This document shows, one piece after another, positions 1 to 9,350 of a DNA stretch of 64,000 nucleotides. Positions within the stretch are counted from its first letter, which is position 1; every line of letters begins with the position of its first letter. The notes under the pieces were generated by a model that ran no database searches, was not told where the DNA came from, and worked only from the letters and a program-made list of their open reading frames with translations. Made by a program: the position numbers and the translations under genes. Origin of the DNA: Bog-473 sp963782415 (GTDB lineage: Bacteria > Actinomycetota > Acidimicrobiia > Acidimicrobiales > RAAP-2); NCBI GenBank assembly GCA_963782415.1, contig CAWAJT010000006.1:496001-560000 (forward strand), read 5' to 3'.

Positions 1-7
1 CGAGCCG

Positions 8-1375
8 ATGGGCCGGCCTTCGACGCGGGACCCGAACAAGCAGCGATTTGTGATCCAGGAGCACCATGCCCGCAGCCTGCACTGGGATCTCCGGCTCGAG
101 CGTGACGGCGTGCTCGCCTCGTGGGCCCTGCCCAAAGGCCTCCCGGAAACGCCCGAGAAGAACCACCTCGCCGTCCACACGGAGGATCATCCCTTGGAGT
201 ACGCAACCTTCGAAGGGGACATCCCGCAGGGAGAATACGGCGGCGGCCGGATGACGATCTGGGACTCGGGTCACTATGACGTGGAGAAGTGGTCTGATTC
301 CGAGGTCAAATTCGAGCTGCACGGGAAGAAGTCGGAAGGCAGCTTCGTCCTCTTCCGGACCAAGGATCGAGACTGGATGATCCATCGGCACGGCACCTCC
401 ACCCGTGCCGATCCGCTGCCTGACTCCGTCAAGCCCATGCTGGCGGTGGCCGGCAAACTCCCGGCCGAGAGCGAAGGGTGGGCGTTCGAGATCAAGTGGG
501 ACGGAGTGCGGACGATCCTGTTCGTTGAAGGCGGACGCGTCCGAGCGCAGAGCCGGAACGATCTCGACGTGACGGTCTCGTTTCCAGAACTGGCCGACAT
601 CGGCAAATTCGTGGGCATGACCACCTGTGTCATCGACGGCGAAATCGTTGCTCTGGGCGAAGATGGACGACCGAGCTTCTCGAGACTGCAGCGTCGTCTC
701 CACGTCTCCAACCAACGGGAGGCAAAGCGGCGGTCGACCTCGGATCCGGTCAGCTTCGTCGCCTTCGACCTGCTCTACATTGACGGGCACTCGCTGATGG
801 ATGCTCCCTACGACGAGCGACGAGAACGCCTTGAAGGACTCCATCTCTCGGGTGAGACGTTCACCACCACAGAATCCTTCCGAGGTGTCTCGGGGCAGGA
901 CATCTTGCATGCGACTGTGGAGAACGGTCTGGAGGGTGTGGTCGCCAAACGCCGGGCGTCGCCCTATCGAGAGGGCAGACGGAGCCCAGATTGGACAAAG
1001 GTCAAGTCGTTCCGCACCCAAGAGATCGTCGTCGGTGCCTGGACCGAGGGACAGGGCGAGCGGCAACACAGTCTCGGCGCCTTGCTCCTGGGCATCCCGG
1101 ACGACGGTGGGCTGCGTTACGTCGGCAAGGTTGGCACCGGTTTCAGCGCCCAGGCGCGTGAGGAACTCCTCCGCGACCTCGAGTCCTTGGCCACCAAGAG
1201 GAGCCCGTTTCGAGGAGCCCTCCCCTCGGCCGAGGCAGGCAAGGCCCACTTCGTCCGTCCCACGCTGGTGGGTGAGGTGGAGTTCGGCGAATGGACGACG
1301 GCCGGCCGGCTGCGGCACCCGACCTGGAGGGGGCTCAGGCCCGACAAGACACCCGACGAGGTTGTCGTCGAATGA
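8..1375 (+). CDS. ligD: ATP-dependent DNA ligase with LigD 3'-phosphoesterase domain
   Basis: This 455-residue protein should seal DNA breaks in non-homologous end joining after its phosphoesterase domain trims 3' ends. Residues 14-125 form the LigD phosphoesterase domain: the HHARSLHWDLRLE motif and the later VHTEDHPLEY carry the His/Asp metal ligands of that family. Residues 135-450 are the ATP-dependent ligase domain, with the adenylated lysine K163 in EIKWDGVR (motif KxDG). The order PE-ligase without a polymerase domain is complemented by the next gene, which encodes the polymerase. The ATG lies 7 bases from the window edge, so the true start may be further upstream. Ku is not visible in the window. 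Confidence 0.93.
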   Translation: MGRPSTRDPNKQRFVIQEHHARSLHWDLRLERDGVLASWALPKGLPETPEKNHLAVHTEDHPLEYATFEGDIPQGEYGGGRMTIWDSGHYDVEKWSDSEVKFELHGKKSEGSFVLFRTKDRDWMIHRHGTSTRADPLPDSVKPMLAVAGKLPAESEGWAFEIKWDGVRTILFVEGGRVRAQSRNDLDVTVSFPELADIGKFVGMTTCVIDGEIVALGEDGRPSFSRLQRRLHVSNQREAKRRSTSDPVSFVAFDLLYIDGHSLMDAPYDERRERLEGLHLSGETFTTTESFRGVSGQDILHATVENGLEGVVAKRRASPYREGRRSPDWTKVKSFRTQEIVVGAWTEGQGERQHSLGALLLGIPDDGGLRYVGKVGTGFSAQAREELLRDLESLATKRSPFRGALPSAEAGKAHFVRPTLVGEVEFGEWTTAGRLRHPTWRGLRPDKTPDEVVVE

Positions 1376-1397
1376 ACGTTCCGCGGGTGACGGATTG

Positions 1398-2294
1398 ATG
1401 GCGTCGACGCGCACGACCATCGATGGCCGCGAACTCTCGGTCTCCAATCTCGACAAGGTCCTCTTTCCCGAGACCGGCTTCACCAAGGGTCAATTGATCG
1501 ACTATTACGTGCGGGTCGCTCCCGCCATCCTCCCCCACGTACGGGAGCGGCCCTTGACCATGAAGCGGTTCCCTGACGGCGTCGATGGCAAGTTCTTCTT
1601 TGAGAAGCACATCCCTTCCCATGCCCCGGAGTGGGTTGCATCGGTGGACGTAGGGTCGAGCGACGGCGAGGATGTGATCCCCTACGCAATGATCAACGAC
1701 CTTCCCACCTTGGCCTGGGCGGCCAACCTCGGGACGATCGAGCTCCATGTGCCCCTGTGGCATGTCGGCCGCCACCGAAAGCTTCCCGCCCGACCCGATC
1801 ACATGGTTTTCGACCTCGACCCGGGCGAAGGCACGTCGATCGTCGAATGCTGCGAAGTCGCGGCCTACATAATGGACGAGCTCGCCGCGCAGGGGACCGA
1901 GGCGTTCGCCAAGACGAGTGGGTCGAAGGGTCTTCAGTTGTATGCGGTGGTCAGCGCCAAGACGACTTGGGACACCCTGAGGGACCGGGCCCACGAGATC
2001 GCCCAGAAGTTGGAGGCCGAGCACCGTGAGCTCGTCGTCTCCAACATGCGAAAGTCGCTGCGGCGGGGACGGGTTCTCATTGATTGGAGTCAGAACCACT
2101 CGGCCAAGACGACGGTCGCCGCGTATTCCGTGCGAGCCATGGCCGGTCCGACGGTCTCGACACCGGTGACGCCAGCCGAGGTCGAGAGGTGTGCCGACAA
2201 GAAGGATCCCAGGATTCTTCGTTTCGAGACCGCCGACGTGCTCCGCCGGATCGACAAGGTCGGCGATCTCTTCGCGCCACTCGGCCTTTCGTGA
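1398..2294 (+). CDS. LigD-type non-homologous end-joining polymerase domain protein
   Basis: A 298-residue stand-alone polymerase of the archaeo-eukaryotic primase superfamily, equivalent to the polymerase domain of fused LigD. It adds nucleotides or ribonucleotides at broken ends before ligation. The catalytic DxD is visible in VFDLDPGEG (near residue 137) and the third acidic residue in LIDWSQNH (near residue 230); the N-terminal DKVLFPETGFTKGQLIDYY is typical of the family. The ATG at 1398 starts 23 bases after the ligase stop and gives a protein of normal domain length; the frame is open far upstream but that part only mirrors the ligase gene. Together with the preceding gene it makes a split LigD. 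Confidence 0.92.
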   Translation: MASTRTTIDGRELSVSNLDKVLFPETGFTKGQLIDYYVRVAPAILPHVRERPLTMKRFPDGVDGKFFFEKHIPSHAPEWVASVDVGSSDGEDVIPYAMINDLPTLAWAANLGTIELHVPLWHVGRHRKLPARPDHMVFDLDPGEGTSIVECCEVAAYIMDELAAQGTEAFAKTSGSKGLQLYAVVSAKTTWDTLRDRAHEIAQKLEAEHRELVVSNMRKSLRRGRVLIDWSQNHSAKTTVAAYSVRAMAGPTVSTPVTPAEVERCADKKDPRILRFETADVLRRIDKVGDLFAPLGLS

Positions 2295-2738
2295 TTGGGC
2301 TATCCCCACAATCGGTGGAAAGCCTGTGGAGGACCGCCGTCTCTGTTCGCGTTCGCGTCGCCATGCGCGCCGATCAGTTCACCCATCAGGAGTGCTTTCG
2401 CCCTCACCTCAGCTCTGGAAGGGCCGCAGCGCGCACCAATAGCCGGCGACACGACCGTTCTCTACGGGTCCTGACGGCTCTCGTCCGTTCGCGCGACTGT
2501 CACACTTGTTCGCGTCCTCGTGACCGGGCGAACATGCGAGGCGCGCGGCACCGCCGCTCTCGAGCAGCACCGGCACGAGCGTGAGGTGAGCGCAGGCACC
2601 GATGCCGCGCGCAACCGGAAGCCCCCCTCCAAGGTCATTTCCTCCGGAACGCCGGCCCCCTGGCCAGGTTGGGCGTTCAGAAACCTTGATTCCCTCTGCC
2701 GGGGTCCGGCAAACCCCGTTTCGGAAGGAAGAAGGTGA
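2295..2738. other. 444-bp region without a supported gene
   Basis: Short open frames exist on both strands here but none has a recognisable domain or ribosome binding site. It separates the rightward ligD pair from the end of the leftward dehydrogenase gene, so it should hold the terminators of both. Apart from the small hairpin listed at 2700-2718 I see nothing specific. Confidence 0.6.
2700..2718 (-). terminator. Possible terminator hairpin after the dehydrogenase gene
   Basis: A 6-bp perfect stem (CGGGGT / ACCCCG) with a 7-base loop lies 20 bases beyond the stop of the minus-strand dehydrogenase gene. There is no U-run, so it is a weak candidate; GC-rich actinobacteria often have terminators of this kind. 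Confidence 0.3.
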
Positions 2739-3818
2739 TCAGGCGACCGGATCGGCGTGGAGGCGCACGAGGACCTCGTCGACCACCTGCGACGTCGAGG
2801 CCTCGCCTCCCAGGTCGAAGGTCCGGACCCCGTCCGCCGCCGCTTCGAGGGTGGCGCGGCGGATCGCGGCGGCCGCGCCGGCCACTGCATCGTCGCCTTG
2901 GGCGGCGTGGTCCAGGACAGCCGCGCAGGCCAGGAGCATCGCCATCGGGTTGGCGACGTTCTTGCCCATGAGCGATGGCGCCGTCCCGTGCGGCGCTTCG
3001 GCCATGGCGACGACAGGGTGCAGCTCGTCGTCGAGAGCGAGCAGCACCGACTCCGCTCCCGCGATCGAACCGAAGAGGGCGAGGACGAGATCGGACAGGC
3101 AGTCCCCGTCCCGATTGAGCGCCGGGATCACCAGTGTGCTGCCGCTCGACTCCGTGAGCAGACCGGCGTACGCCGCATCGATCAGCGTCGGTCGATACGG
3201 CACGTCGGGAAAACGCGCCGCCGCCGCGTCCATCTCCTCCTTCAACATCCCCTCGTAGACCGTCGACACGGTCCACTTCGGGCCACCGTAGACACACGCG
3301 TCGTGTTGCGACGCGGTCCGGAAGGAGTACTCGGCCACCGAGCGACACACGGAGCGGTCGATGCGCTCGGTCCGCCAGGCCTGCTCGCCCGAGCTGCCCG
3401 GGTCGCCCGTCCGGTGCTCGTCCGCACCGTAGGCATCGCCCACGGCCATGCGAACCACCACAATCGGGTGCACGACCGAGGCGGGCGGCGCCACGCCCGG
3501 GATCCGCCGCCCGGTCCGCACGATGACCGACCCGCCCACGCCCTCGCGCAAAATGCGATTGGGACTGCCGACGTCACCTGTCGCCTCCGGAGTGATGGTG
3601 GCCGCCTTGAGCCCGAGGCCGGTCTCGCGCATGGCGCGGGCGGCGTCACGCACGACGTCGTTCGCCGTCGCGCGCCGGTTGGCGAGTGATAAGTCGTAGT
3701 GGACGAGCTCCAGGCCGAATCCGAGGACAGCCGGATCGAGCACCCGCAGGGCTTGGTCGAGCAGCTCTTGACCTGTCTCGTCACCGTCGCAGACGACGAT
3801 CTGGTGGACCGGTGACAC
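2739..3818 (-). CDS. Isocitrate/isopropylmalate dehydrogenase family protein
   Basis: A 359-residue member of the NAD(P)-dependent beta-decarboxylating dehydrogenase superfamily (isocitrate, isopropylmalate, tartrate dehydrogenases). The C-terminal EAPHGTAPSLMGKNVANPMA segment is the family nucleotide-binding loop (compare AEPVHGSAPD in LeuB), and the metal-ligand aspartates sit in LIDAAYAGLL and ALNRDGDCLSDL. The substrate arginine motif of LeuB and Icd is not obviously conserved: the region reads RTGRRIPGVAPP, so the substrate cannot be assigned. The start is GTG with no clear Shine-Dalgarno. It lies 54 bases downstream of the cyclopropane synthase gene on the same strand and may be co-transcribed. 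Confidence 0.8.
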   Translation of the reverse strand: MSPVHQIVVCDGDETGQELLDQALRVLDPAVLGFGLELVHYDLSLANRRATANDVVRDAARAMRETGLGLKAATITPEATGDVGSPNRILREGVGGSVIVRTGRRIPGVAPPASVVHPIVVVRMAVGDAYGADEHRTGDPGSSGEQAWRTERIDRSVCRSVAEYSFRTASQHDACVYGGPKWTVSTVYEGMLKEEMDAAAARFPDVPYRPTLIDAAYAGLLTESSGSTLVIPALNRDGDCLSDLVLALFGSIAGAESVLLALDDELHPVVAMAEAPHGTAPSLMGKNVANPMAMLLACAAVLDHAAQGDDAVAGAAAAIRRATLEAAADGVRTFDLGGEASTSQVVDEVLVRLHADPVA

Positions 3819-3872
3819 ACGTTCAGGGTCGCATGAATCGTGGGCTGGCGCCAGGAGCCCCTACGCTCGCCG

Positions 3873-5210
3873 TCACGCCCAGGCGCCTCGTGTCGCTGGC
3901 ATGCCACTACGACCTCGGGGACCCGGAACGACGCCCAGCACCTGATGAACGGAGATCCCTCCGTCCTCGAACCCGTTCGCCGACGCCGCCATGTAGAGCT
4001 GCCAGACCCGGGCTCGACGGATCCCGACGTCGGCCACCGCGGTGTCCCAGTGCGCGTGCAAATTGGTGACCCACGCCCGGAGAGTCTTGGCATAGTGCTC
4101 GCGGAGGGACTCGACGTCGCGCACCTCGAATCCCGCCTCCTCCATGGACAGGACAACCTGCCCCACGTCGATCAGCTCACCGTCGGGGAACACGTAGCGG
4201 CCGATGAACGTGCGCGGTCCGATACGTGACCCGCCGACACTCGAGATGGCGTGATTGAGCAGGCGACCCTCCGGGTGGAGCAGTCGACGCATCGTGTCGA
4301 AGTACTCGGCCCTGTTGCCGGACCCGACATGCTCGAACATGCCGACCGACGCGATACCGTCGAACGGCCCGTCCCGGACGTCGCGGTAGTCCTGAAGCCG
4401 GATTTCGATGTCCTGCTCCAATCCGGCCGCTGCCACTCGGTCGCGCGCCCAGCGGGCCTGGGCCGGGCTGAGGGTCACGCCCACCACGCGCGCTCCGTAG
4501 TGCTGGGCGGCGTGGAGGGCGAAAGCCCCCCAGCCGCAGCCGACATCGAGGATCCGCAGTCCGGGACGGCCCGGCAGCCCAAGTTTGTGGCAGATGAGGT
4601 CGTGCTTGGACTCCTGGGCGGCTTCAAGCGTCTCGACCCCCGGGGCAAACCTGGCGCAGGAGTACGTCATGGCCGGACCGAGGACCATGGCGTAGAAGTC
4701 GTTGCTGACGTCGTAGTGGTGCTGGACTGCCTGTGCGTCGCGACGGCGCGAGTGCAGTCGTCCCCGGGGTGCGGCCTCCTCGGGTGGGGGTGGAAGCGGT
4801 CCGCCGATGACCCCGAGACGGCGCGCCGCCTGCATCGCCTGCCAGGGCAACGTGGACCCGACGTGGATGCGCGCCGGGGACGCGGCGTGCAGCGCGGCCA
4901 AAATGGCGAAGATATCGCCTTCGAACGTGAGATCGCCCATGACGAATGCCCGGGCCAGCCCGAGCTCGCTGGGCGCCCACAGCAGGCGTTGGACGGCATC
5001 GGGCGAGCGGACCGCAATGGTGTTCCCCCCCGCCGGACCGAGGAATGTCCCATCCCAGAACTCGAAGCGCACGGGCGGCGGGCCCCCGAAGAAGTGCACC
5101 AACAGCGGCTCAACGGCCGTGGCGACACCGCCGCCAGGGTTGAGACCGTTCGCCGAGGGTTGCGGCCGGGGCCGCAACGGGCTCGGCCTGGGAATGAGGT
5201 CCGATCGCAT
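3873..5210 (-). CDS. Cyclopropane-fatty-acyl-phospholipid synthase family methyltransferase
   Basis: A 445-residue SAM-dependent enzyme of the CFA synthase / mycolic acid methyltransferase family, which transfers a methylene group to unsaturated phospholipid acyl chains at the membrane. The family signature AVQHHYDVSNDFY (near residue 165) is followed by the SAM-binding LDVGCGWGAFALHAA and by SVGMFEHVG, which carries the active-site region. The frame stays open to 5489, but the ATG at 5210 has a strong AGGAGG five bases upstream and is the convincing start. A proline-rich N-terminus of about 30 residues precedes the conserved domain. The protein is slightly longer than E. coli Cfa (382 residues). 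Confidence 0.9.
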   Translation of the reverse strand: MRSDLIPRPSPLRPRPQPSANGLNPGGGVATAVEPLLVHFFGGPPPVRFEFWDGTFLGPAGGNTIAVRSPDAVQRLLWAPSELGLARAFVMGDLTFEGDIFAILAALHAASPARIHVGSTLPWQAMQAARRLGVIGGPLPPPPEEAAPRGRLHSRRRDAQAVQHHYDVSNDFYAMVLGPAMTYSCARFAPGVETLEAAQESKHDLICHKLGLPGRPGLRILDVGCGWGAFALHAAQHYGARVVGVTLSPAQARWARDRVAAAGLEQDIEIRLQDYRDVRDGPFDGIASVGMFEHVGSGNRAEYFDTMRRLLHPEGRLLNHAISSVGGSRIGPRTFIGRYVFPDGELIDVGQVVLSMEEAGFEVRDVESLREHYAKTLRAWVTNLHAHWDTAVADVGIRRARVWQLYMAASANGFEDGGISVHQVLGVVPGPRGRSGMPATRGAWA

Positions 5211-5302
5211 CACTGCCTCCTGCTCAAGAGGTCCGATTCCAGGGAAGATGTTACGGGCGAATGAAAGCGGGCGTTCGGGGAACAAGGCACCGAGAGGATC
5301 CG

Positions 5303-6236
5303 ATGGCAGACGAGCATGCGGTCGAACCGCCGCCGGGGACTCCCGGCCAGCGCGCCCTCGGGGCGATGGAGAGCGCCGTGCGGCGCGCCCGCGCCGCGGG
5401 CGGTTCCCCTCCGCCACCCCCGGAGACGCAGGCCGGGGACCGTAAACGGCCCCCGCCTCCAGCCGGGCGGCACGAGACACCACCACCACCCACCGATGTC
5501 GTCAGCGCTGACGCGGCCGTGATGCCGCCAACCGACATCGTCCGGGACGAAGCGAGGCTCCAATCGGCGAGGCCCACCCCACCTCGTCCCGGGGGGGATG
5601 TACGAATCCTCGACGGTGCCCCGCTGGGCGACGCGCCACGTCGGGAAGACACCCTCGAGCTCCCGGAGACGGAGGCCCGACCGGTCGCCTCAACCAACCG
5701 ATGGCTCATCGGTGCTGTCGCCGCCCTGGCGGCACTGGTCCTCGCTGCGGGTATCGCATTGATCGTCTCATTGAGCGGCAGTTCCTCTCCACCCCCACGG
5801 ACGGCCACCAACCCGGCGCCCATCAACGCACCCCCTGCCCGCACGCCCACGACCACCCGGACCGGCAACGGGAAGCAGCGAACGACGTCGACGACGACGC
5901 CATCGACGAACCGTGCCATCGACGACCGTGCCATCGACATCTCCCCCTGCTTCGACATCGACGGCGGCGGGAGTCTCTCCGGGCGGGCCGCCAACCATTG
6001 CGTCGCTGAGCCCGGCGAGCGCGTCAGCGGGGCAGACGATCACCGTCACGGGCGCCAACTTCTTGAGCTCGAGTGGTCAGATAGTCGCCACGTTCAACGG
6101 TCAGGTGGTTCCGACGAGCTGTCCGGCACAGAACACCTGCACTGTCACAGTGCCCGCGTCGACATCGTCTTCGGCGCAGGTGGTGATCACCACGTCGGGC
6201 GGCACGTCCAACACCATGACGTTCACCTACCGCTGA
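5303..6236 (+). pseudogene. Membrane-anchored IPT/TIG-domain protein, frameshifted
   Basis: The first part (5303 to about 5909) encodes a proline-rich cytoplasmic region of about 130 residues, then one transmembrane helix (WLIGAVAALAALVLAAGIAL) and a Thr/Pro-rich linker. The second part, one frame further on, continues the Thr/Ser/Pro linker and ends with an extracellular IPT/TIG Ig-like fold of about 80 residues (PTIASLSPASASAGQTITV onward, ending TFTYR). Neither half makes a sensible protein alone. The break is located by an imperfect direct repeat: CATCGACGAACCGTGC at 5901-5916 has one A more than its following copy CATCGACGACCGTGC. Removing that A fuses the frames. The start ATG at 5303 is preceded by GAGAGG. 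The 3' end overlaps the convergent phosphoribosyltransferase gene by 10 bases. Confidence 0.75.
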
Positions 6237-6868
6237 GAGGCTTGGCGGAGGATTTCCATCACCTCGTCATCTGACGTCGGGCGGAAGTCCCAATACCACT
6301 CCCCGACGGCCGAGAACGTCTCTGGCGTGGCCACCGAGAGGAACTCGTCGCAGACGTCCTGCATCGCCACTGCGGCCGCCAGGGGGGCGACCGGCGTGGC
6401 GAGCACAATCCGCCTTGCGCCATGGGCACGGGCGACGCGGCAGGCGGCTCGGGCGGTCGAACCGGTGGCGATCCCGTCGTCCACGATCAGGGCGACGCGA
6501 CCGCTGAGGCCGATGCGGGCGCGCACCTCGCGATAGCGCCTGACGCTCTGCTCGAGCTCGTCGCGTTCGTGCGATTCCACCGCGTCCACCTCGGCGCTCT
6601 CGCCCGCGGGCCAGGCCCTGACAGCCGCGTTCTCCACCCGCACCCCATTCTCGCCGATGGCTCCCGTCGCCAGTTCCGGCTGCCACGGCGCACCAAGCTT
6701 GCGCACCACGATCACGTCGAGTGGCGCGTCGAGGCGACGTGCCACCTCTGCGGCAACCGGGACGCCGCCACGAGGCAAGCCCAGCACCACGACGTCGTCC
6801 CCGCCGATGCCGGCGTCCTGGACCACCCTGGCCAGGTGACGGCCCGCATCCACTCGGTCGCGGAACAT
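6227..6868 (-). CDS. Phosphoribosyltransferase family protein
   Basis: A 213-residue type I phosphoribosyltransferase fold protein. The PRPP-binding loop is VALIVDDGIATGSTARAA (near residue 125), and an upstream VVLGLPRGGVPVAAEVA segment is typical of the subgroup often annotated as 'predicted phosphoribosyltransferase' in actinobacteria, whose substrate is unknown. It is not a recognisable purine or pyrimidine salvage enzyme. Two in-frame ATGs are close together (6874 and 6868). A perfect anti-16S sequence AAGGAGGTGAT ends right before the second, giving 8-base spacing to 6868, which I take as the start. Confidence 0.85.
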   Translation of the reverse strand: MFRDRVDAGRHLARVVQDAGIGGDDVVVLGLPRGGVPVAAEVARRLDAPLDVIVVRKLGAPWQPELATGAIGENGVRVENAAVRAWPAGESAEVDAVESHERDELEQSVRRYREVRARIGLSGRVALIVDDGIATGSTARAACRVARAHGARRIVLATPVAPLAAAVAMQDVCDEFLSVATPETFSAVGEWYWDFRPTSDDEVMEILRQASQR

Positions 6869-6872
6869 AGGC

Positions 6873-6883
6873 ATCACCTCCTT
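6873..6883 (-). promoter_or_regulatory. Full-length Shine-Dalgarno deciding the phosphoribosyltransferase start
   Basis: AAGGAGGTGAT on the minus strand is the exact complement of the usual 16S rRNA 3' end. It overlaps the upstream candidate ATG (6874) and is ideally spaced for the ATG at 6868, so it selects the latter. Confidence 0.8.
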
Positions 6884-7014
6884 GACCGGTGCAATCTTCC
6901 CTTTTGTGAGTGGCCCACACCTCCGGGCGGCTCGCCGCGGTCCCTCTCGGGCCCCGGGAGGGGGACGATCGGCCGGGCCGACGACGCGAGACTGTCTGCC
7001 ATGAGGGCCCCGAC

Positions 7015-7914
7015 ATGACGACGCAACCCGTGCTGGCGGCAGACATCGGCGGCACGCAGATGCGCGCCGCCCTGGTGGATCGCCAGGGGCGAATCCTGCA
7101 CCGGCAAACGGTGCCCACACCCGCGCAAGCGGACGTTCCCGCCTCGCTGACCGACCTGATCGCTGCCGTGGCGGCCTTGCCGGACCATGGCCCACCCTCG
7201 CACGCTGTCGTCGGTCTTCCGGGCGCGGTCGACTACACCGCGGGTCGTCTCCTCTGGGCACCGAACCTTCCCAAGCAATGGCCTGCGCAGCTGTCCGCCC
7301 AGGGCTTGTCCGCGCACCTCGGTCTGCCGGTCAACATCGCCAATGACGCCGATCTCGCAGCGGTGGGTGAAGCGACCTTTGGTGCCGGGGCCGGGAGCGA
7401 CGCCGTCGCCTATCTGACGATCTCAACCGGTATCGGCGCCGGCGTCGTCCTCGACGGCTGCCTCGTCCGTGGTGCGCACTCGCTGGCCGAGCTCGGTCAT
7501 GTCGTCGTCGACTGGCGGGGCTGGCGTGACGGTGCGCCGTGCACGGTGGAGGACCTCGGCTCGGGCGGCGGCGTGGCCCGGATGGCCAGTGCCGCCGGTC
7601 TCGGGACGATGCGTGCACACGATGTGCACGCGCATGCCGAAGCCGGTGAGCCGCGCGCAGTGACGGTGTGGGAGCAAGCCATCGCCGCCTGTGCTGCCGG
7701 CATCTCGAACCTGGTCATGTGCTTCTACCCGAGGACCGTCGTCATCGGCGGCGGCATGGGTCGCCAGGAAGGCTTCTTCGAACCATTGCGCGACATGGTT
7801 CTGCAACGCCCCCGTCACCATCCCGACGACCTGACGATTGTCCGCTCGCGGCTCGGTGACGACGCCGGACTTTCGGGGGCTGCTGCCTGGGCGGACGCGG
7901 CAGGGTCCGCCTGA
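7015..7914 (+). CDS. ROK family sugar kinase
   Basis: A 299-residue ROK (repressor/ORF/kinase) protein, expected to phosphorylate a hexose such as glucose in the cytoplasm. The phosphate-binding ADIGGTQMRAALVD is at residues 9-22; the catalytic region is NIANDADLAAVGEA, and the second phosphate site is TISTGIGAGVVLDG. The usual zinc site CxCGxxGCxE is missing: after ELGHVV the sequence reads WRGWRDGAPCTVEDLGSGGG, so this belongs to a ROK subgroup without the zinc ligands. The ATG at 7015 is chosen because it begins directly before the nucleotide-binding strand. The gene is followed by a sugar ABC transporter, which suggests that it phosphorylates the imported sugar. Confidence 0.87.
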   Translation: MTTQPVLAADIGGTQMRAALVDRQGRILHRQTVPTPAQADVPASLTDLIAAVAALPDHGPPSHAVVGLPGAVDYTAGRLLWAPNLPKQWPAQLSAQGLSAHLGLPVNIANDADLAAVGEATFGAGAGSDAVAYLTISTGIGAGVVLDGCLVRGAHSLAELGHVVVDWRGWRDGAPCTVEDLGSGGGVARMASAAGLGTMRAHDVHAHAEAGEPRAVTVWEQAIAACAAGISNLVMCFYPRTVVIGGGMGRQEGFFEPLRDMVLQRPRHHPDDLTIVRSRLGDDAGLSGAAAWADAAGSA

Positions 7915-8078
7915 CCCCACCGAGCCGATCCACACAGCTCAGGCCCAGCACCCTTGACGGCAGAGCGATGGGGTGCGAACACTTGAAACAGAACTGCAAT
8001 ACAACTCCGGCTTACGGGTCGGCTTGCAGAGAGCAGGGGGGTCGCCCACGAGGGCGATCCAGGACTAAAGGAGACAAT

Positions 8079-9275
8079 GTGCGTTTCAGCAGGGCAGGCA
8101 TCCTTGGGGGGCTCTCCCTCGCGTTGTCGGCTGCGCTGGTTGGCGTCGGGGGTGGAGGGGCTTTCGCCTCGGTCCGCGCCAGTGGGCCTTCCAACGTGTC
8201 GACCACGTCGTTCACCAACAACTTCAACTACATGAAGCAGTTCAAGTCCCTGGCCGCCTCCGGACGGGGGAAGGTGGCCGCGATCCTGCCCGACACCGTC
8301 AGCTCGACCCGTTACGTCGAGTTCGACCAGCCCGACATCACGAAAGCACTCAAGGCTGCCGGTCTGAGCTCGTCACAGTACGTAATACAGAACGCCCTCG
8401 GCAGCGACACCACCCAGCTGACCGATGCGCAGACCGACATCTCGAACGGTGCCACCGTGCTCCTGGTCGACCCACTCGACTCCGGGGTGGGCAAGTCGAT
8501 CGAGACCTACGCCAAATCCCGGGGCGTCAAGGTGATCGACTACGACCGCCTCACCCTCGGCGGCAGCCGCGCCTACTACGTCAGCTTCAACAACGTGAAG
8601 GTCGGCCAAGTCATGGGGCACGGCCTGGTGAGCTGCGTCGCGGCCTGGCACGTCTCGAAGCCACAGGTCGTCGTCATGCACGGCGCAGTGACGGACAACA
8701 ATGCCACGCTGTTCGCCCAGGGCTACGACAGCGTCATCAACCCGAAGTTCAAGTCAGGCAAGTGGAAGGCTGTTGCACACACAGCAGGCACGTGGGACCC
8801 GCCGACGGCTGAGACGGAGTTCCAGGCCGTCTTCACAGCGCACCACAACGTGAACGCCGCGCTGATCCCGAACGACGAGACAGGTGCACCGATCATCACG
8901 TACCTGCAGTCGCTCCACGTGAAGCCCAAGACGTTCCCGACCACCGGCCAAGACGCCACATTGACCGGCCTCGACAATGTGCTGTCCGGCTACCAGTGCG
9001 GCACCGTCTACAAGCCGATCTACCTCGAGGCGCAGTCCGCCGTGGCGCTGGCCCTCTACCTGCGGGCCGGAGCTAAGGCGCCTTCATCACTTGCCAACGG
9101 CAAGACCGAGGACACCACCTCGAACATGAGCGTGCCCTCCGTGCTCCTGACCCCCACCTGGGTCACCACGAAGAACATGAACGCCACGGTCATCAAGGAC
9201 AACTTCGTGCCGGCGTCGCAGCTCTGCGCCGGTTCGTACGCGGCCGACTGCCATGCGGCAGGCATCTCTGGATAG
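8079..9275 (+). CDS. Sugar ABC transporter substrate-binding protein (XylF-like)
   Basis: A 398-residue secreted periplasmic-binding-protein-like protein of the CUT2 family, most like D-xylose-binding XylF. Residues 1-31 are a signal peptide with a hydrophobic core (ILGGLSLALSAALVGVGGGG); there is no lipobox cysteine. The mature part shows the two-lobe fold: VAAILPDTVSSTRYVEFD, then VLLVDPLDSGVGKSIETYA, VIDYDRLTLGG, VVVMHGAVTDNNATLFAQG and ALIPNDETG, matching the XylF order. The start is GTG at 8079, seven bases after AAAGGAG; an overlapping ATG is out of frame. It is the first gene of a transporter set and follows a sugar kinase gene on the same strand. Confidence 0.9.
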   Translation: MRFSRAGILGGLSLALSAALVGVGGGGAFASVRASGPSNVSTTSFTNNFNYMKQFKSLAASGRGKVAAILPDTVSSTRYVEFDQPDITKALKAAGLSSSQYVIQNALGSDTTQLTDAQTDISNGATVLLVDPLDSGVGKSIETYAKSRGVKVIDYDRLTLGGSRAYYVSFNNVKVGQVMGHGLVSCVAAWHVSKPQVVVMHGAVTDNNATLFAQGYDSVINPKFKSGKWKAVAHTAGTWDPPTAETEFQAVFTAHHNVNAALIPNDETGAPIITYLQSLHVKPKTFPTTGQDATLTGLDNVLSGYQCGTVYKPIYLEAQSAVALALYLRAGAKAPSSLANGKTEDTTSNMSVPSVLLTPTWVTTKNMNATVIKDNFVPASQLCAGSYAADCHAAGISG

Positions 9276-9350
9276 CGAGCGGGTACACGAAGCAAACGGT
9301 CGACCGACATCGGTGTGTCGGTACCGTCGATCGAAACGAGGTAACTTCCG

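Noticed and set aside
801..1397. Upstream extension of the NHEJ polymerase gene
   Set aside because: The extension overlaps the ligase gene in another frame and has no polymerase-like residues; the ATG at 1398 starts the conserved domain.
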